A DNA stretch of 64,000 bases from JAKVAV01 sp964651785 (GTDB lineage: Bacteria > Bacteroidota > Bacteroidia > Flavobacteriales_D > Cryomorphaceae): assembly GCA_964651785.1 (NCBI GenBank), contig CAZYWJ010000006.1, forward strand, positions 27,804 through 91,803, given 5' to 3'. The notes under the pieces were generated by a model. The model made no database searches. It saw nothing but the letters and a program-made list of their open reading frames with translations, and was not told the origin of the DNA. The translations under genes were made by a program, and so were the position numbers. Positions 8,193-18,155 of the stretch are shown piece by piece. Numbering within the stretch: the stretch's first letter is position 1; every line of letters begins with the position of its first letter.

Positions 8193-9623
8193 TTAACATC
8201 CACCTGATTGATTCAACGCAAAATTGTCTGTGCCTTCCGTCGCAGGGAATTGCAAAATCATTCCCGGACAATCATAAGGTACGCCCCTAACGAGAATTTC
8301 TTCTCCTTGAGATCCTATTCTCTTAATATCATGCAAACGCTGACCATTTACGGGGAAATCCAAACGCCTCTCCAGACGAGCTGCGGCGATGACTTCCTGA
8401 GCTGTAGCAGCCTCACTCAGTTTTTCCGTATCATTACCATAAGCCCTCACCCTGATTCTGTTTATGTCATCTATAGGCTGTGAAAGCCCCAAACCGAGCT
8501 CCGCCGCACTTTCGGCGCGGATAAGCATCATCTGGGTAATAGTCAATAGCGGGATATTAAAATCATTTGTATTTCGATCAGGCGTAGGTGCAAACATTTC
8601 GGTTACATAAACCACAGTCTCTTCTTGAGTCACTTCCACGAACATTGTATCACGCGGACCATCAAGGGCTGATTGGGTTACCAAATCATAAAACTCTTGA
8701 GTAAAATTCAGGGTTGTAACCTGATCGGGGCCGGAATAATAATTTCCAGTGAATCCACCACTTCGACCATCAACGTTTCCGTCTTGTCTGATGGCAGAGA
8801 AGATGTAAAAAATTGCTTCCGGACTAGCTTGTGGCCATTGGTAACGATTCCACCTGTCTTCATCAAAAGTGTATCCGCTTTGTTCAATAACTTGATTGGC
8901 GAGATCATAAGCCAGTTCGTACTCGTGCATCTGAAAGCGCACCTCTGCCTCCAAAGCAAGTGCTGCCCATCTATCGGCATAAACATCATTCATTACCGGT
9001 AAATTTGCCTGAGCAACGGATAAATCACTTAGTATTTGATCATATACCTCGGCAACGGAAGATCTTTCAGCATTCACAATGTCTGTACTTAAACGGATAG
9101 CCACACCTGGATGAGAATTATCCGATGTCCAGTCATAAGGTTGTGCCCAACCTCTAACAGCATCAAAATGACCCAGAGCCCGAATAAAATGAGCTTCACC
9201 TACCAATCTGGATCGCATTTGATCGTTCAAACCAGTAACGTTGTCCAGATTTTCAAGTACCGTATTTGCTCTCAATACTGAAATATATAAGTCGCGAAAT
9301 CGATCACCTACGTTTCCATTAAATATACTGGTATTTCTTAGCCAAACGGAAGTATAGTTATCTTGCTGGATAGGTCTGGCGAGATTATCCGTTAATAGAT
9401 TAAAAAGGTTTTGAAGGTTGCCATTGTAAGTATTCGCCAAAACATCATAAGATGAAATCATCACCTGCTCCAAATCTTCCGCAGTCTCAACGGCTTCATC
9501 AGGTAAAATATTGGCACCATCAGTTGGAGGTTTTTGTTCCAATAAATCTTCGCACGACCCTAAAACCGTACCCAGAATGGCAACAACCAGAAAAGTTCTG
9601 AAATATAATATAGTCAATCTCAT
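8193..9623 (-). CDS. susD: SusD/RagB-family glycan-binding lipoprotein
   Basis: Surface lipoprotein that forms the lid of the SusC transporter and captures oligosaccharides. The 476 residues begin with a signal peptide and lipobox (VLGSC, C24), followed by EDLLEQKPPT, a typical SusD start. Tetratricopeptide-like helical pairs follow (LVGEAHFIRALGHFDAVRGW is the diagnostic segment, about 137-156), and the RagB C-terminal region includes ERRLDFPVNGQRLHDIKR. It sits 4 nt downstream of susC. The surrounding GH13/GH65 genes point to alpha-glucan. The symbol is used in the generic sense. Confidence 0.95.
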   Translation of the reverse strand: MRLTILYFRTFLVVAILGTVLGSCEDLLEQKPPTDGANILPDEAVETAEDLEQVMISSYDVLANTYNGNLQNLFNLLTDNLARPIQQDNYTSVWLRNTSIFNGNVGDRFRDLYISVLRANTVLENLDNVTGLNDQMRSRLVGEAHFIRALGHFDAVRGWAQPYDWTSDNSHPGVAIRLSTDIVNAERSSVAEVYDQILSDLSVAQANLPVMNDVYADRWAALALEAEVRFQMHEYELAYDLANQVIEQSGYTFDEDRWNRYQWPQASPEAIFYIFSAIRQDGNVDGRSGGFTGNYYSGPDQVTTLNFTQEFYDLVTQSALDGPRDTMFVEVTQEETVVYVTEMFAPTPDRNTNDFNIPLLTITQMMLIRAESAAELGLGLSQPIDDINRIRVRAYGNDTEKLSEAATAQEVIAAARLERRLDFPVNGQRLHDIKRIGSQGEEILVRGVPYDCPGMILQFPATEGTDNFALNQSGGC

Positions 9624-9627
9624 CTCT

Positions 9628-12600
9628 TTAAAAACTTAAGTTAAAGGCCAAGTTAAAGCTCATTTCCTGAGGTGGCGTTAAGTAAGTAATATTCGGACTC
9701 ATATTTCGATCTGTCGGGTTCTCAAAATCACGTGCAATTTCAGGGTCTAAGCCATCAAAATTAGTGAAAGTCAAAAAGTTCGAAGCACTAAGTGTAACAG
9801 AAGCTCCTTTAAATCCTACTGACGAAATATTAAATTGAGGCAATCGGTAAGTCACGCTCAATCTTCTTACCCTAAGATAATCTCCATCATCAAGAAACTG
9901 AGTGGTGTTATTATTAAATGCATCATCTAAACCATAGTTCTCCACCAACCGGGAAAGACGTGCAAACTCTGCATCATCACCGGGCTGTCTCCAACGGTCA
10001 AACACTTCGGTTCGCAAATTCCAATCCGTTACAACACCATTTTGTCTTTTTGATGATGAATCATAGATATCACTTCCCAGACTAAATACCATAACCACTC
10101 CTACTTCCCATTGCCCGAAAGTGAAGGTGTTGGTCATACCTCCTACGGCTATGGGCAATACACGTCCCACCGCTACCCGGTCGGCAGGGTCCCATGTACT
10201 TGTCGGGTTACCATCCGCATCCAAATAAATATTTCGTCCCGTTTCGGGATCTACTCCGGCAAATCGAACTAAAAAGTTCGTTCCTACAGGTTCTCCTACA
10301 ACAACTCGCGTATCGTTCGTTCCACCGCTAACGGCATCTTCACTGTAGTTTCCGATGCTGACAATCTCATTGTAGTTATAAGAAGCGTTAAAATTCGTTC
10401 TCCACGTAAAGTTTTCTCTATCAATATTTATAGAGGCAACCTCAAATTCTACCCCACGATTTACGATTTCACCTACATTATCCCAGAAGTTAGTAAAGCC
10501 TGTGCTTGGTTGAGGAGTTATGTTCAGTAAAACATCGGTCGTTCTCTTATTGTAAAAAGATAACGTAGTCGTGATGCGATCATCGAAAAATCCTGTTTCA
10601 ATTGCTATATCGAAGATATTTGCCGTTTCCCATTGTAAATCAGGATTAGCGGGATTTGCTAAGAATCTGAAATTTTCATCATTATATCCGTTAAAAGCTA
10701 CATTGTAAAGTCCATATGGAAGGTAATTAGGGATCGCCGCGTTTCCGGTGATACCCCATCCTGCTCTTAGTTTTAAGAATGATATGGTTTCATTTGCTTT
10801 TAAAAAATTCTCTTCACTCAATACCCACCCTACGCTGGCACTGGGAAAGAATCCGTACCTCTTATTTTCTCCGAATCTTGATGAACCATCAGTTCTGAAG
10901 GTTACTTGTCCGAAATATTTACCTTGACGAGCATAATTTACACGGGCGAAAGCTGATAGAAAATTGTATTTCTCTACTGAATTATCCCCATCAGAAACAA
11001 ATCCTATCCGTCCCTCGGTTGTATCTGTTTGAGCAATCAGTTCTTGGTTTAACAAGTCAGAATTTTCATAGAAAGGACCACCTACCAAACTATCTTCTCT
11101 GAATACACGCGCTGCGGAAATGGAGCGAGCCTGTTGGTATTCAAGCCCCGCCATATAGGTCAATGTATTGTTTTCATCCAAATCCTGTATATAAGTCGCA
11201 GTGGCGTTGGTATTCCAATTGTTGGTATATGTAGCCCAACGTTCGGCCAAATTGAAGATTCCTGAAGTTCGCTCACCGTTTCTCAGCAATGCATCTTGAA
11301 ATTTGTCATCCTTCAAATCCAAGTAATCATAACCACCGTAAACCTTTACGAACATATTTTTGATGGGTCGATACTCAAGGTTCACATTGTTAATTGAGCG
11401 CCATTCCGTTGTTCGCCAATCCTGCAGTTCTCTTTGTCTCACTGGATTTGAGCCATCATCCCAATAATCAGTGGGAAGGTGAAGAATATTTCCTTGAGCA
11501 TCAAAAACCGTATCGGGATGAAATATGGGATAAATAGGGAGAGCAGTAGACATGGCAGCTCCCAAACCACCGCTCCAGGCAGCATCCACCCTGTTGTTTA
11601 CTCCTTGACTCACCGAAATGTTTGCGGAAATATCCAATTTATCATTCACCTTGTAAGATGCATTTGTTCTGAAGGAAGAGCGGACATAAGAATTTCCAAT
11701 AAGGTAAGAACCATTATCATCGTAACCCAAAGAAGAAAAAAGCTTAAGTTTTTTAGTTCCGAAATTAGCAGAGAAGTTATACGATTGTTTGAATCCAACT
11801 CCGATTGTCTCATCCACCCAATCCGTATTTGTTCGCCTTGCTTGCTCCCAAGTTCTATTTCCGGGAAGAGGTGCCAATCCGACGTTTCCATCATTTTCCC
11901 AGGCTTCTTGGTAGAGCTGAAGCCATTGATCGGCATTCAACATATTCGGTCTGGCCGTGGGAAGTGAAATTCCGTGCCGCGTGCTCAAATTAAAATCCCA
12001 TCCCGTTCCTGAACCTGATTTTGTAGTGATCAAAATAACACCATTCGCTCCTCTGGAGCCATAGATACCCGTTGCCGCGGCATCTTTTAAAATTTCTACG
12101 CTTTCAATATCATTCGGATTAATGGTAGCAAGTGGGTTATTATTCATAGCCCCTCTATTCCCATTGAGAAAGTAATCCTGAGTGATTGGAATTCCGTCTA
12201 CAACATACAATGGATCACCTGCCGCCGATATGGATGCGATACCTCTGATGCGTACCACGGAGGCTGAACCGGCCAAACCACTCCCTTGAGTAACCTGTAC
12301 ACCGGCGGCTTTACCTTGCAGTCCCGCTTCAAAACTGGGTGTTGGAATATCAGTCAGTTCTTTAGTCGTAACTTTCTCAATGGATCCGGTGACTTCTCGT
12401 TTACGCTGAACCCCGTAACCGACAACCACAAATTCTTCTAAACTCTCAGAATTTACGGCCATGTCTCTGTTTACAGTCAACACTCCGTTTGTAGGAATAT
12501 TTACGGTTTCACGTGCTTCGGTGTAACCAATGAAGGTAAAAACCAGAACGTGCTCTCCTATCGGAGCATCATTGATCTCGTATCTTCCTGCCAAATCCGT

Positions 12601-12759
12601 TGCATCACCTTTAGTAGTTCCATCTATTCGAACGGTAACACCAGGCATTGGAACACCGTTTTCATCATTTACCACACCTTGGATGCTTTGAGCATGTAGG
12701 GCATTAAAGGAGAATAGTAAAACTAACACCCCGAAAAAACGGGTAAATTGCATCTTCAT
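9628..12759 (-). CDS. susC: SusC/RagA-family TonB-linked outer-membrane transporter
   Basis: TonB-dependent channel that imports oligosaccharides captured by SusD. The 1043 residues comprise a signal peptide (to about HAQ24), a carboxypeptidase-regulatory-like domain (about 25-110, GVVNDENGVPMPGVTVRIDG), the plug domain (about 115-240, with VVGYGVQRKREVTGSI, SASVVRIRG and GSRGANGVILITTKSG) and a 22-strand barrel to the C-terminus (SFNLAFNLSF). The two adjacent possible ATGs (12759, 12753) are equivalent. A GTGT-N7-ACAC palindrome and a -7-like element (TAATTTTA, 12784-12791) lie upstream. This gene leads the operon susC-susD-lipoprotein-accessory. Confidence 0.96.
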   Translation of the reverse strand: MKMQFTRFFGVLVLLFSFNALHAQSIQGVVNDENGVPMPGVTVRIDGTTKGDATDLAGRYEINDAPIGEHVLVFTFIGYTEARETVNIPTNGVLTVNRDMAVNSESLEEFVVVGYGVQRKREVTGSIEKVTTKELTDIPTPSFEAGLQGKAAGVQVTQGSGLAGSASVVRIRGIASISAAGDPLYVVDGIPITQDYFLNGNRGAMNNNPLATINPNDIESVEILKDAAATGIYGSRGANGVILITTKSGSGTGWDFNLSTRHGISLPTARPNMLNADQWLQLYQEAWENDGNVGLAPLPGNRTWEQARRTNTDWVDETIGVGFKQSYNFSANFGTKKLKLFSSLGYDDNGSYLIGNSYVRSSFRTNASYKVNDKLDISANISVSQGVNNRVDAAWSGGLGAAMSTALPIYPIFHPDTVFDAQGNILHLPTDYWDDGSNPVRQRELQDWRTTEWRSINNVNLEYRPIKNMFVKVYGGYDYLDLKDDKFQDALLRNGERTSGIFNLAERWATYTNNWNTNATATYIQDLDENNTLTYMAGLEYQQARSISAARVFREDSLVGGPFYENSDLLNQELIAQTDTTEGRIGFVSDGDNSVEKYNFLSAFARVNYARQGKYFGQVTFRTDGSSRFGENKRYGFFPSASVGWVLSEENFLKANETISFLKLRAGWGITGNAAIPNYLPYGLYNVAFNGYNDENFRFLANPANPDLQWETANIFDIAIETGFFDDRITTTLSFYNKRTTDVLLNITPQPSTGFTNFWDNVGEIVNRGVEFEVASINIDRENFTWRTNFNASYNYNEIVSIGNYSEDAVSGGTNDTRVVVGEPVGTNFLVRFAGVDPETGRNIYLDADGNPTSTWDPADRVAVGRVLPIAVGGMTNTFTFGQWEVGVVMVFSLGSDIYDSSSKRQNGVVTDWNLRTEVFDRWRQPGDDAEFARLSRLVENYGLDDAFNNNTTQFLDDGDYLRVRRLSVTYRLPQFNISSVGFKGASVTLSASNFLTFTNFDGLDPEIARDFENPTDRNMSPNITYLTPPQEMSFNLAFNLSF

Positions 12760-12802
12760 AAATCAGAGGTTAGAATGAAGTGTTAAAATTAGAAAAATTT
12801 CT

Positions 12803-12821
12803 TTGTGTCATATCTACACAA
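12803..12821 (-). promoter_or_regulatory. Candidate operator GTGT-N7-ACAC upstream of susC
   Basis: Perfect inverted repeat TTGTGT-CATATCT-ACACAA. The same GTGT-N7-ACAC core occurs before the secreted GH13, the MFS importer and pfkA. Its core ends 13 bp upstream of a -7-like element (TAATTTTA at 12784-12791), so a bound regulator would cover the -33 region. Confidence 0.55.
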
Positions 12822-12840
12822 TCATGATTCCTGACGAAAA

Positions 12841-15669
12841 TCATCTTTTGGTGTCAACCATAACTTTCGCAGTGGCTACTCCGCCTTCCGTGCGTAGTTG
12901 AATAAGGTATAATCCACCTGCAACCTTCTGTCCCGCATCATCTCTTCCATTCCATCGCTGCATGTGATTTCCCGCAGAGAATTTGCCCGATGCAAGCGTT
13001 CGAACCGTTCGTCCTTGCAGATCAACTACGACCATTTCTAGTTGACTTGACCTTTCGAGCGTGAAAGAAAGTTGTGTAAAATCTGAAAAAGGATTCGGGT
13101 ATGGTGCATCCAAGGCTCCGCCCGTAAATTCCGTGTCATATACTCCCGTAGTGATATCGGGTGTTTCAAGCTCTTCGGTAGTGTATACACGATACTCTCC
13201 GGGTTCGAGTAAGAAGGCATTATTGAGATCATTAACCATGATTTCACCTCCCGTAAAGTAATCGTACCAAATTCCGGTTTGGGTAAAACCGGGAATCATG
13301 TTTATGGCCTCGACGCTGAAGTTGGCTATTATCACCACATCCATCTGTGAAGCCTGAATAATCAAACGCTTGCCAAAGCCGCTAACGTCCCAAGTATAAT
13401 TGTCACTTTGGAAGGCTTCATTTTCCGTTTTTAATTTGATGAGAGCTGCAGTTACCTTATAAAGTCTTTCACGAGCCGACTCATCTTGGTATTCCCACAC
13501 AATTGGTTTAGGTGCTGTTCTGCAATCCGGATTAATCGTTCCGTCTTCGCAATAATTGATACTGTAATCGTATCCCAATTCACCAAATTGCCAAAGCATC
13601 TTGGGCCCGCGGTGAGGGTACAAAAAGGCAGCCACCGCTTCCTGGCGAGCGAGTGCCGTCTCAATATCCGTCACATTATAACCTCCATTACTATTACCGA
13701 ATTCCAAGTTTTTATACATCAAACGCTCTTCATCATGACTTTCAGCGTAGGAAACCAAATTCGGGTCTTCCCATCCTCGAACCTGATAGTCAGCCCAATT
13801 CAAATTGCTTGAATAGCCCATTGATGCCTCGTTGTATTCGTGATTGATATTACCCCAAAGCATAAATCCCAGATTGGCAAGAACAGTTTCCTCAGGGTTA
13901 TCCCCGAGGTGTTCCAAAATCAGATATACCTCATCATCGTAAGCATAAATTTCATCACGTATGCGTATCCAGTGGTCTACTCGATCCTGATCGTACTGAT
14001 TCCACTGCCATACTTGGCTGCTGAAGTTTTGGGTAAAACCCTTACTCAAATCAAATCGGTAACCATCAAATTTGTACTCTTCAATCCAATAACGAAGGTT
14101 TCGCTCAACAAATTCTTGAGTATGCGGAGAATCATGATTGTAATCATACCCTACGTTAAAAGGATGTTGCGGCACGACGTTAAACCAAGGATTCTCTGCA
14201 GTGACAGGTCCTGCAGCACCGTTTTCAGAATACATCCTCACTTGAGGGTTTTGACCGAAAGAATGGTTAAAAACCTGATCGAGAATCACGGCGATCCCTC
14301 TTTGGTGACATTCATCGATGAATTCCTTTAACTTCTCTTCGGGGCCGTAATACTTGTCAGGTGCGAAATAAAACATCGGATTGTAGCCCCAACTGATGTT
14401 TCCTTCAAATTCCATAATAGGCATAAACTGAATGGCATTGACACCGAGACGCTCGAAATAAGGAAGGGTATCAATCAGTGATTGGTATGAATGGTCTTCC
14501 ACAAAATCTCTCACTAACAATTCATAGATAACCAACTGATCGGCAGGCGGACGTTGAAAATCTTCAACTTGCCAGTCATACTCTTCCTGAGCCGTTTGGA
14601 ATACCCCAACAATTTCAGTAGTCATTCCGTTGGGATAATCAATCAATCCCGGATAGACACTTTCAGGAATAAAAGGATCATTCCATGGATCGAGAATTTT
14701 TTCACAATATACATCAGCTACACGTAAATCTTCCTGATCGATACTGTATTGAAAACGGTATTCCTGACCGGCATTCAGCCCTGAGATTTCCAACCAATAT
14801 CGGTCACCTTCGGGAGTCACGTTCATAAAGTACTCCGTATTGAATTGCCAATTATTAAAGTCACCTAAAACATAGACAAAATCTTTATTCGGGGCGAAGA
14901 GTTGGAGAACTACCGTATTGTCATCAATATAGTTTATGCCATCAACGATGCCCGAAGGAGACGGCAGAATATTAAGTTCATCTTGTATAATGAAATAGAT
15001 AGAATCATAGACCATTTCAGAACCATTATCGGCTTCTGCCCAAAGCCAATACTGCCCCGGACTAAAATTTGAAGCATCCACATCTATACTCAGCTCAGTA
15101 ATTGAATTTCCGCTCTCAAGTTGAACATCGTCCAGAAATAGAGTGATATCAGACTCTTCACTGGCGGTCGCCGCAAAATTTATGAGTTCAGTCGGTGGTT
15201 CAAAATATATCTCCGGTTCAAATGGATTTGTAATACTAACGGCAAACTGATTGGAAAAAAGCGGAACAAAAATATCCGACCCATCGGAAGTTTTACCTTC
15301 CAAACTACCATCGGCATTTCTGAAAACAAAGCAAAGTTCGGTAGCCACATCACCCGGTTGAAGCTCGTAAAATTCTGAAATATTAACCGTAAGACTGTGA
15401 AGATCATTCCCTAACGGAGTCATTTCCACATCAGGATTAACCGTACCCCACACATCCTGAATATTTTGCCATTGACTGCCGTTAATGGTTATCCCGGTAT
15501 GAGCATAAACGGGCTGCACTCCGGCCAACTCTCCCGTACCGAGGCTTGCGTCATAAGTTATGGTTACTACGTCATTTTGTGTGGCAAAAGGCGGGTCAAT
15601 CGTTACAATTTGTCCTGAAGTAGCATAAGATATCGCTAACAGGCTAAATGCATAAATCCACTTCTTCAT
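12841..15669 (-). CDS. T9SS-secreted GH13 alpha-amylase-family enzyme
   Basis: Extracellular retaining alpha-glucan hydrolase of 942 residues. Order: signal peptide (to about 20), N-terminal beta domains (about 21-230), a CBM48/isoamylase-N-like domain (about 235-330, VLGDFNNWQF), GH13 barrel (about 375-720), C-terminal beta domain, and a T9SS sorting domain (about 855-942, starting at YPNPF). Catalytic residues: nucleophile D540 (DGYRFDLSKGF), acid/base E586 (LILEHLGD), transition-state D646 (ESHDEERL); region I is DQVFNH. Region II has KG where many members have KH, and region IV has SHD rather than NHD. It should cleave polymeric alpha-glucan at the surface and feed SusC. A palindromic operator overlaps its promoter. 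Confidence 0.93.
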   Translation of the reverse strand: MKKWIYAFSLLAISYATSGQIVTIDPPFATQNDVVTITYDASLGTGELAGVQPVYAHTGITINGSQWQNIQDVWGTVNPDVEMTPLGNDLHSLTVNISEFYELQPGDVATELCFVFRNADGSLEGKTSDGSDIFVPLFSNQFAVSITNPFEPEIYFEPPTELINFAATASEESDITLFLDDVQLESGNSITELSIDVDASNFSPGQYWLWAEADNGSEMVYDSIYFIIQDELNILPSPSGIVDGINYIDDNTVVLQLFAPNKDFVYVLGDFNNWQFNTEYFMNVTPEGDRYWLEISGLNAGQEYRFQYSIDQEDLRVADVYCEKILDPWNDPFIPESVYPGLIDYPNGMTTEIVGVFQTAQEEYDWQVEDFQRPPADQLVIYELLVRDFVEDHSYQSLIDTLPYFERLGVNAIQFMPIMEFEGNISWGYNPMFYFAPDKYYGPEEKLKEFIDECHQRGIAVILDQVFNHSFGQNPQVRMYSENGAAGPVTAENPWFNVVPQHPFNVGYDYNHDSPHTQEFVERNLRYWIEEYKFDGYRFDLSKGFTQNFSSQVWQWNQYDQDRVDHWIRIRDEIYAYDDEVYLILEHLGDNPEETVLANLGFMLWGNINHEYNEASMGYSSNLNWADYQVRGWEDPNLVSYAESHDEERLMYKNLEFGNSNGGYNVTDIETALARQEAVAAFLYPHRGPKMLWQFGELGYDYSINYCEDGTINPDCRTAPKPIVWEYQDESARERLYKVTAALIKLKTENEAFQSDNYTWDVSGFGKRLIIQASQMDVVIIANFSVEAINMIPGFTQTGIWYDYFTGGEIMVNDLNNAFLLEPGEYRVYTTEELETPDITTGVYDTEFTGGALDAPYPNPFSDFTQLSFTLERSSQLEMVVVDLQGRTVRTLASGKFSAGNHMQRWNGRDDAGQKVAGGLYLIQLRTEGGVATAKVMVDTKR

Positions 15670-15687
15670 GTGTCAAGTATTTGCTTA

Positions 15688-15706
15688 TAGTGTCAAAAAT
15701 ACACTT
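15688..15706 (-). promoter_or_regulatory. Candidate operator GTGT-N7-ACAC overlapping the -7 element of the secreted GH13
   Basis: Sequence TAGTGT-CAAAAAT-ACACTT. The central bases contain CAAAAATA (15694-15701), which on the minus strand reads TATTTTTG, a perfect TAnnTTTG element. A protein on this palindrome would occlude RNA polymerase, so repression is expected here. Confidence 0.6.
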
Positions 15707-15783
15707 TCGAGACAAAAATGTGTAAAACCGGGCAGAAAAAAAAATGTCATAATGAGAATCCCATGATGTAGTGTCTGACGGAG

Positions 15784-18155
15784 TTATTTTTTAATAAATG
15801 TTTGAACGAAAATCGGGCATCGAATCAGATAGATACCATCGTCAAGATCAGAAACGTCAAAATATTCACCTGAGCCTCCGGCAATTATTCTTCCATCTAT
15901 GGTTAATATCTGATAGTCTGTTTCTATTCCGAAAAAAAGAACGTCAGAGACGGGATTTGGATAAACCAATCGCGATTCGGAGCCTATGCTCGCCGTACTT
16001 AAAAACTCCGAATTAGAAGCTCCGGGGGTGGGATTTGCGAATAGTACCCAAGGCAGTGCTGCATCAGTCTCCCTTCCATAGCTATAATCAGAAGGGAGCG
16101 CAGGAACGTCGGTTCCATCAATATACCAGATTCCACCCGGTTCAGACTTAAACAACAAGACTTCCTCGCCTGAGGCGTTCAATCGAAAGTTTGCATGAAA
16201 AGGTCCGTCGTGTAAATCCCGATCAGCCCAAATCAACACATATTCACCAGGCTGCATATCATGCTCAGGCAGACGAAATTTTGAGGATGATGCAGAATTA
16301 TCCGTGATATAATACCCATCCAAATTAATAATGGTTTCCGTCGGATTGTGGAGCTCGATCCAGTCGTCATATTCGCCCGCCTCATCAGGTATTGTCGAAT
16401 TGTTGGAAGTCATCACTTCGTTGATGACGAGGTTTAAAACATTCGAATTGTAAACGGTTCTATCGGAACAAAACAAGGTAGTGCTCATGCCACCTTCTCC
16501 GGTTAAGCTGACGTTGTAGGATATTTCTTCAAAATTATCCGGAAGCGATATTTCCGCAATCAATGAACTGTCGGGATTGGAAATGGTTTGAGAAAGTTGT
16601 TGTACTCCATCAATCGAGTAATTGATAATTCCCGAAAGGCAAGACGGACCTTCCAACCCTACTTCGATTTTCAATGTATTCGGAAAGCTTTCAAAATCCT
16701 CATTTACGTAGTACGGAATGGGAGCAATACTGACCTCTTCCAACTGTTGAAGCGCAGCATTTTTCCTGATTTCGGCGAATTCTAAAACGCCATAATCCAC
16801 ATGTCCGCCCGCGTTTTCATCTAATGCATTTAAAAAATCAGACTCATCAAAATCCCAGTCCAGAGGCCGGTAAGGATCTGCGAGAGCGGAAGCTTCAATA
16901 AAATTCTGAAGACCCTGAATGTAGTTTTGATGTACTGATGTGAAATAATAGTTGTCCAATAAATCACTGATGTGGTATGAGAAAATATCCCTGAAATAGT
17001 CAATATCCATCAGACGGTTGAACAGGGGACGATCTGCCCCGGTCTGACTCCAATTGTAAATGTTTCGGTTGGACCAGTTTCGATCCAGCCAATCTATTCC
17101 CCATGTGTTATCGGTATCGTAGGGAATGTATTCAAATTGATCCGTGGTGGGATTGTGGTACAGATAAAAGTTGTTTTGGTTGTAAATGTACCCGTCCCAA
17201 TTTCCCGTAAGGACATCTACGGCAGCCACCTTCAGGTAGGCATACACATTAAAATAGCGATAGAGTCCGCATCGCAACTCTTCATCAGAAGAAAGATTCA
17301 GGAAGCCAATAAACTCCGCCAGATCCGAATAGTCGTCCAATTCTTCATTGGTTTTCAACTCATAGGTCCGCGAATCCCATAGGGCAACTTTATAGTTATC
17401 GGGATTGCTACCCAGATAACCTAAATCAGCCGGATAACTGCATTTGTAAAGATTCCCTCCTTGGCTGCCGAATCGCAATTCGCAGAATTCCTCATCAATA
17501 TGTTCGGTATTCAGGTAGAGGCCGNNNNNNNNNNNNNNNNNNNNNNNNNNNNNNNNNNNNNNNNNNNNNNNNNNNNNNNNNNNNNNNNNNNNNNNNNNNN
17601 NNNNNNNNNNNNNNNNNNNNNNNNGAATCGCAATTCGCAGAATTCCTCATCAATATGTTCGGTATTCAGGTAGAGGCCGAAATATTCTTCATTGATGTAT
17701 ACTTCTACGTGATTAGACCGAGGAGCCGGCACCTTTCTTTCACGGAACAAATCCCAACAAAGTCGCGACCGCATCATGGCGGGATCGTTTACTTCTGCGT
17801 TGAGGTTGAGTTTCTCGAGGCCGAAATATTTTTGTCCGTTTACGAAAGTGTTGAAGGATACTTTAAAGGACTTTTTCAGTTTATCTCGAGAAGTATTTCC
17901 TCGAAAACGAAAACCGATGAGTGCAATGGTATCAGTTTGCGTGTCGGACTCAAAAACAAATTCTGCGGGATACTCGTGATCGGAATACCAGTTTTCCTCT
18001 AGGTAGAGTTCCTCCAAACTATCGGGGTGAATGGAGATGTGAATTTTTGGAATTTCTTCAGAAGTATAAACGGGGCCGTTATCCGGAAGGTTTGGCTGAG
18101 CGAATGAACCGCTAGTCAGAAAAAAGAAAAGCAAGAGTATTGAAAAATACTTCAT
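15784..18155 (-). CDS. CotH-kinase-family protein with lamin-tail and T9SS sorting domains (false assembly gap inside)
   Basis: Secreted CotH-like protein. Removing the 100 N and one copy of the 55-bp duplicated flank gives an uninterrupted 738-codon frame. Order: signal peptide (MKYFSILLLFFFLTSGSFAQ), CotH domain (about 30-430), beta domains, a lamin-tail domain (about 520-640, LVINEVMTSNNS ... DWIELHNP) and a short T9SS tail (SRLVYPNPVSD onward). CotH kinase features are visible: FRFRGNTSRDKLKKSFKVSF (nucleotide lysine region), NWDGYIYNQNNFYLY and the acidic YIPYDTDNTWG. CotH proteins phosphorylate secreted proteins in spore formers; the role next to starch enzymes is unknown. The start overlaps the upstream esterase stop as ATGA. 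Confidence 0.85.
17470..17679. other. False assembly gap: 55-bp duplicate, 100 N, 55-bp duplicate
   Basis: The 55 bases at 17470-17524 are repeated identically at 17625-17679, on both sides of 100 N (17525-17624). Deleting 155 nt restores the CotH frame. This is an unmerged contig overlap of one k-mer, not a biological repeat. Confidence 0.97.

Noticed and set aside
11479..11967. Plus-strand open frame of 162 codons inside susC
   Set aside because: Antisense to the conserved SusC barrel; no domain and no start signals.
17470..17679. 55-bp direct repeats as target-site duplications or mobile element ends
   Set aside because: Each of four cases flanks exactly 100 N and its removal restores a reading frame; they are contig-end overlaps.
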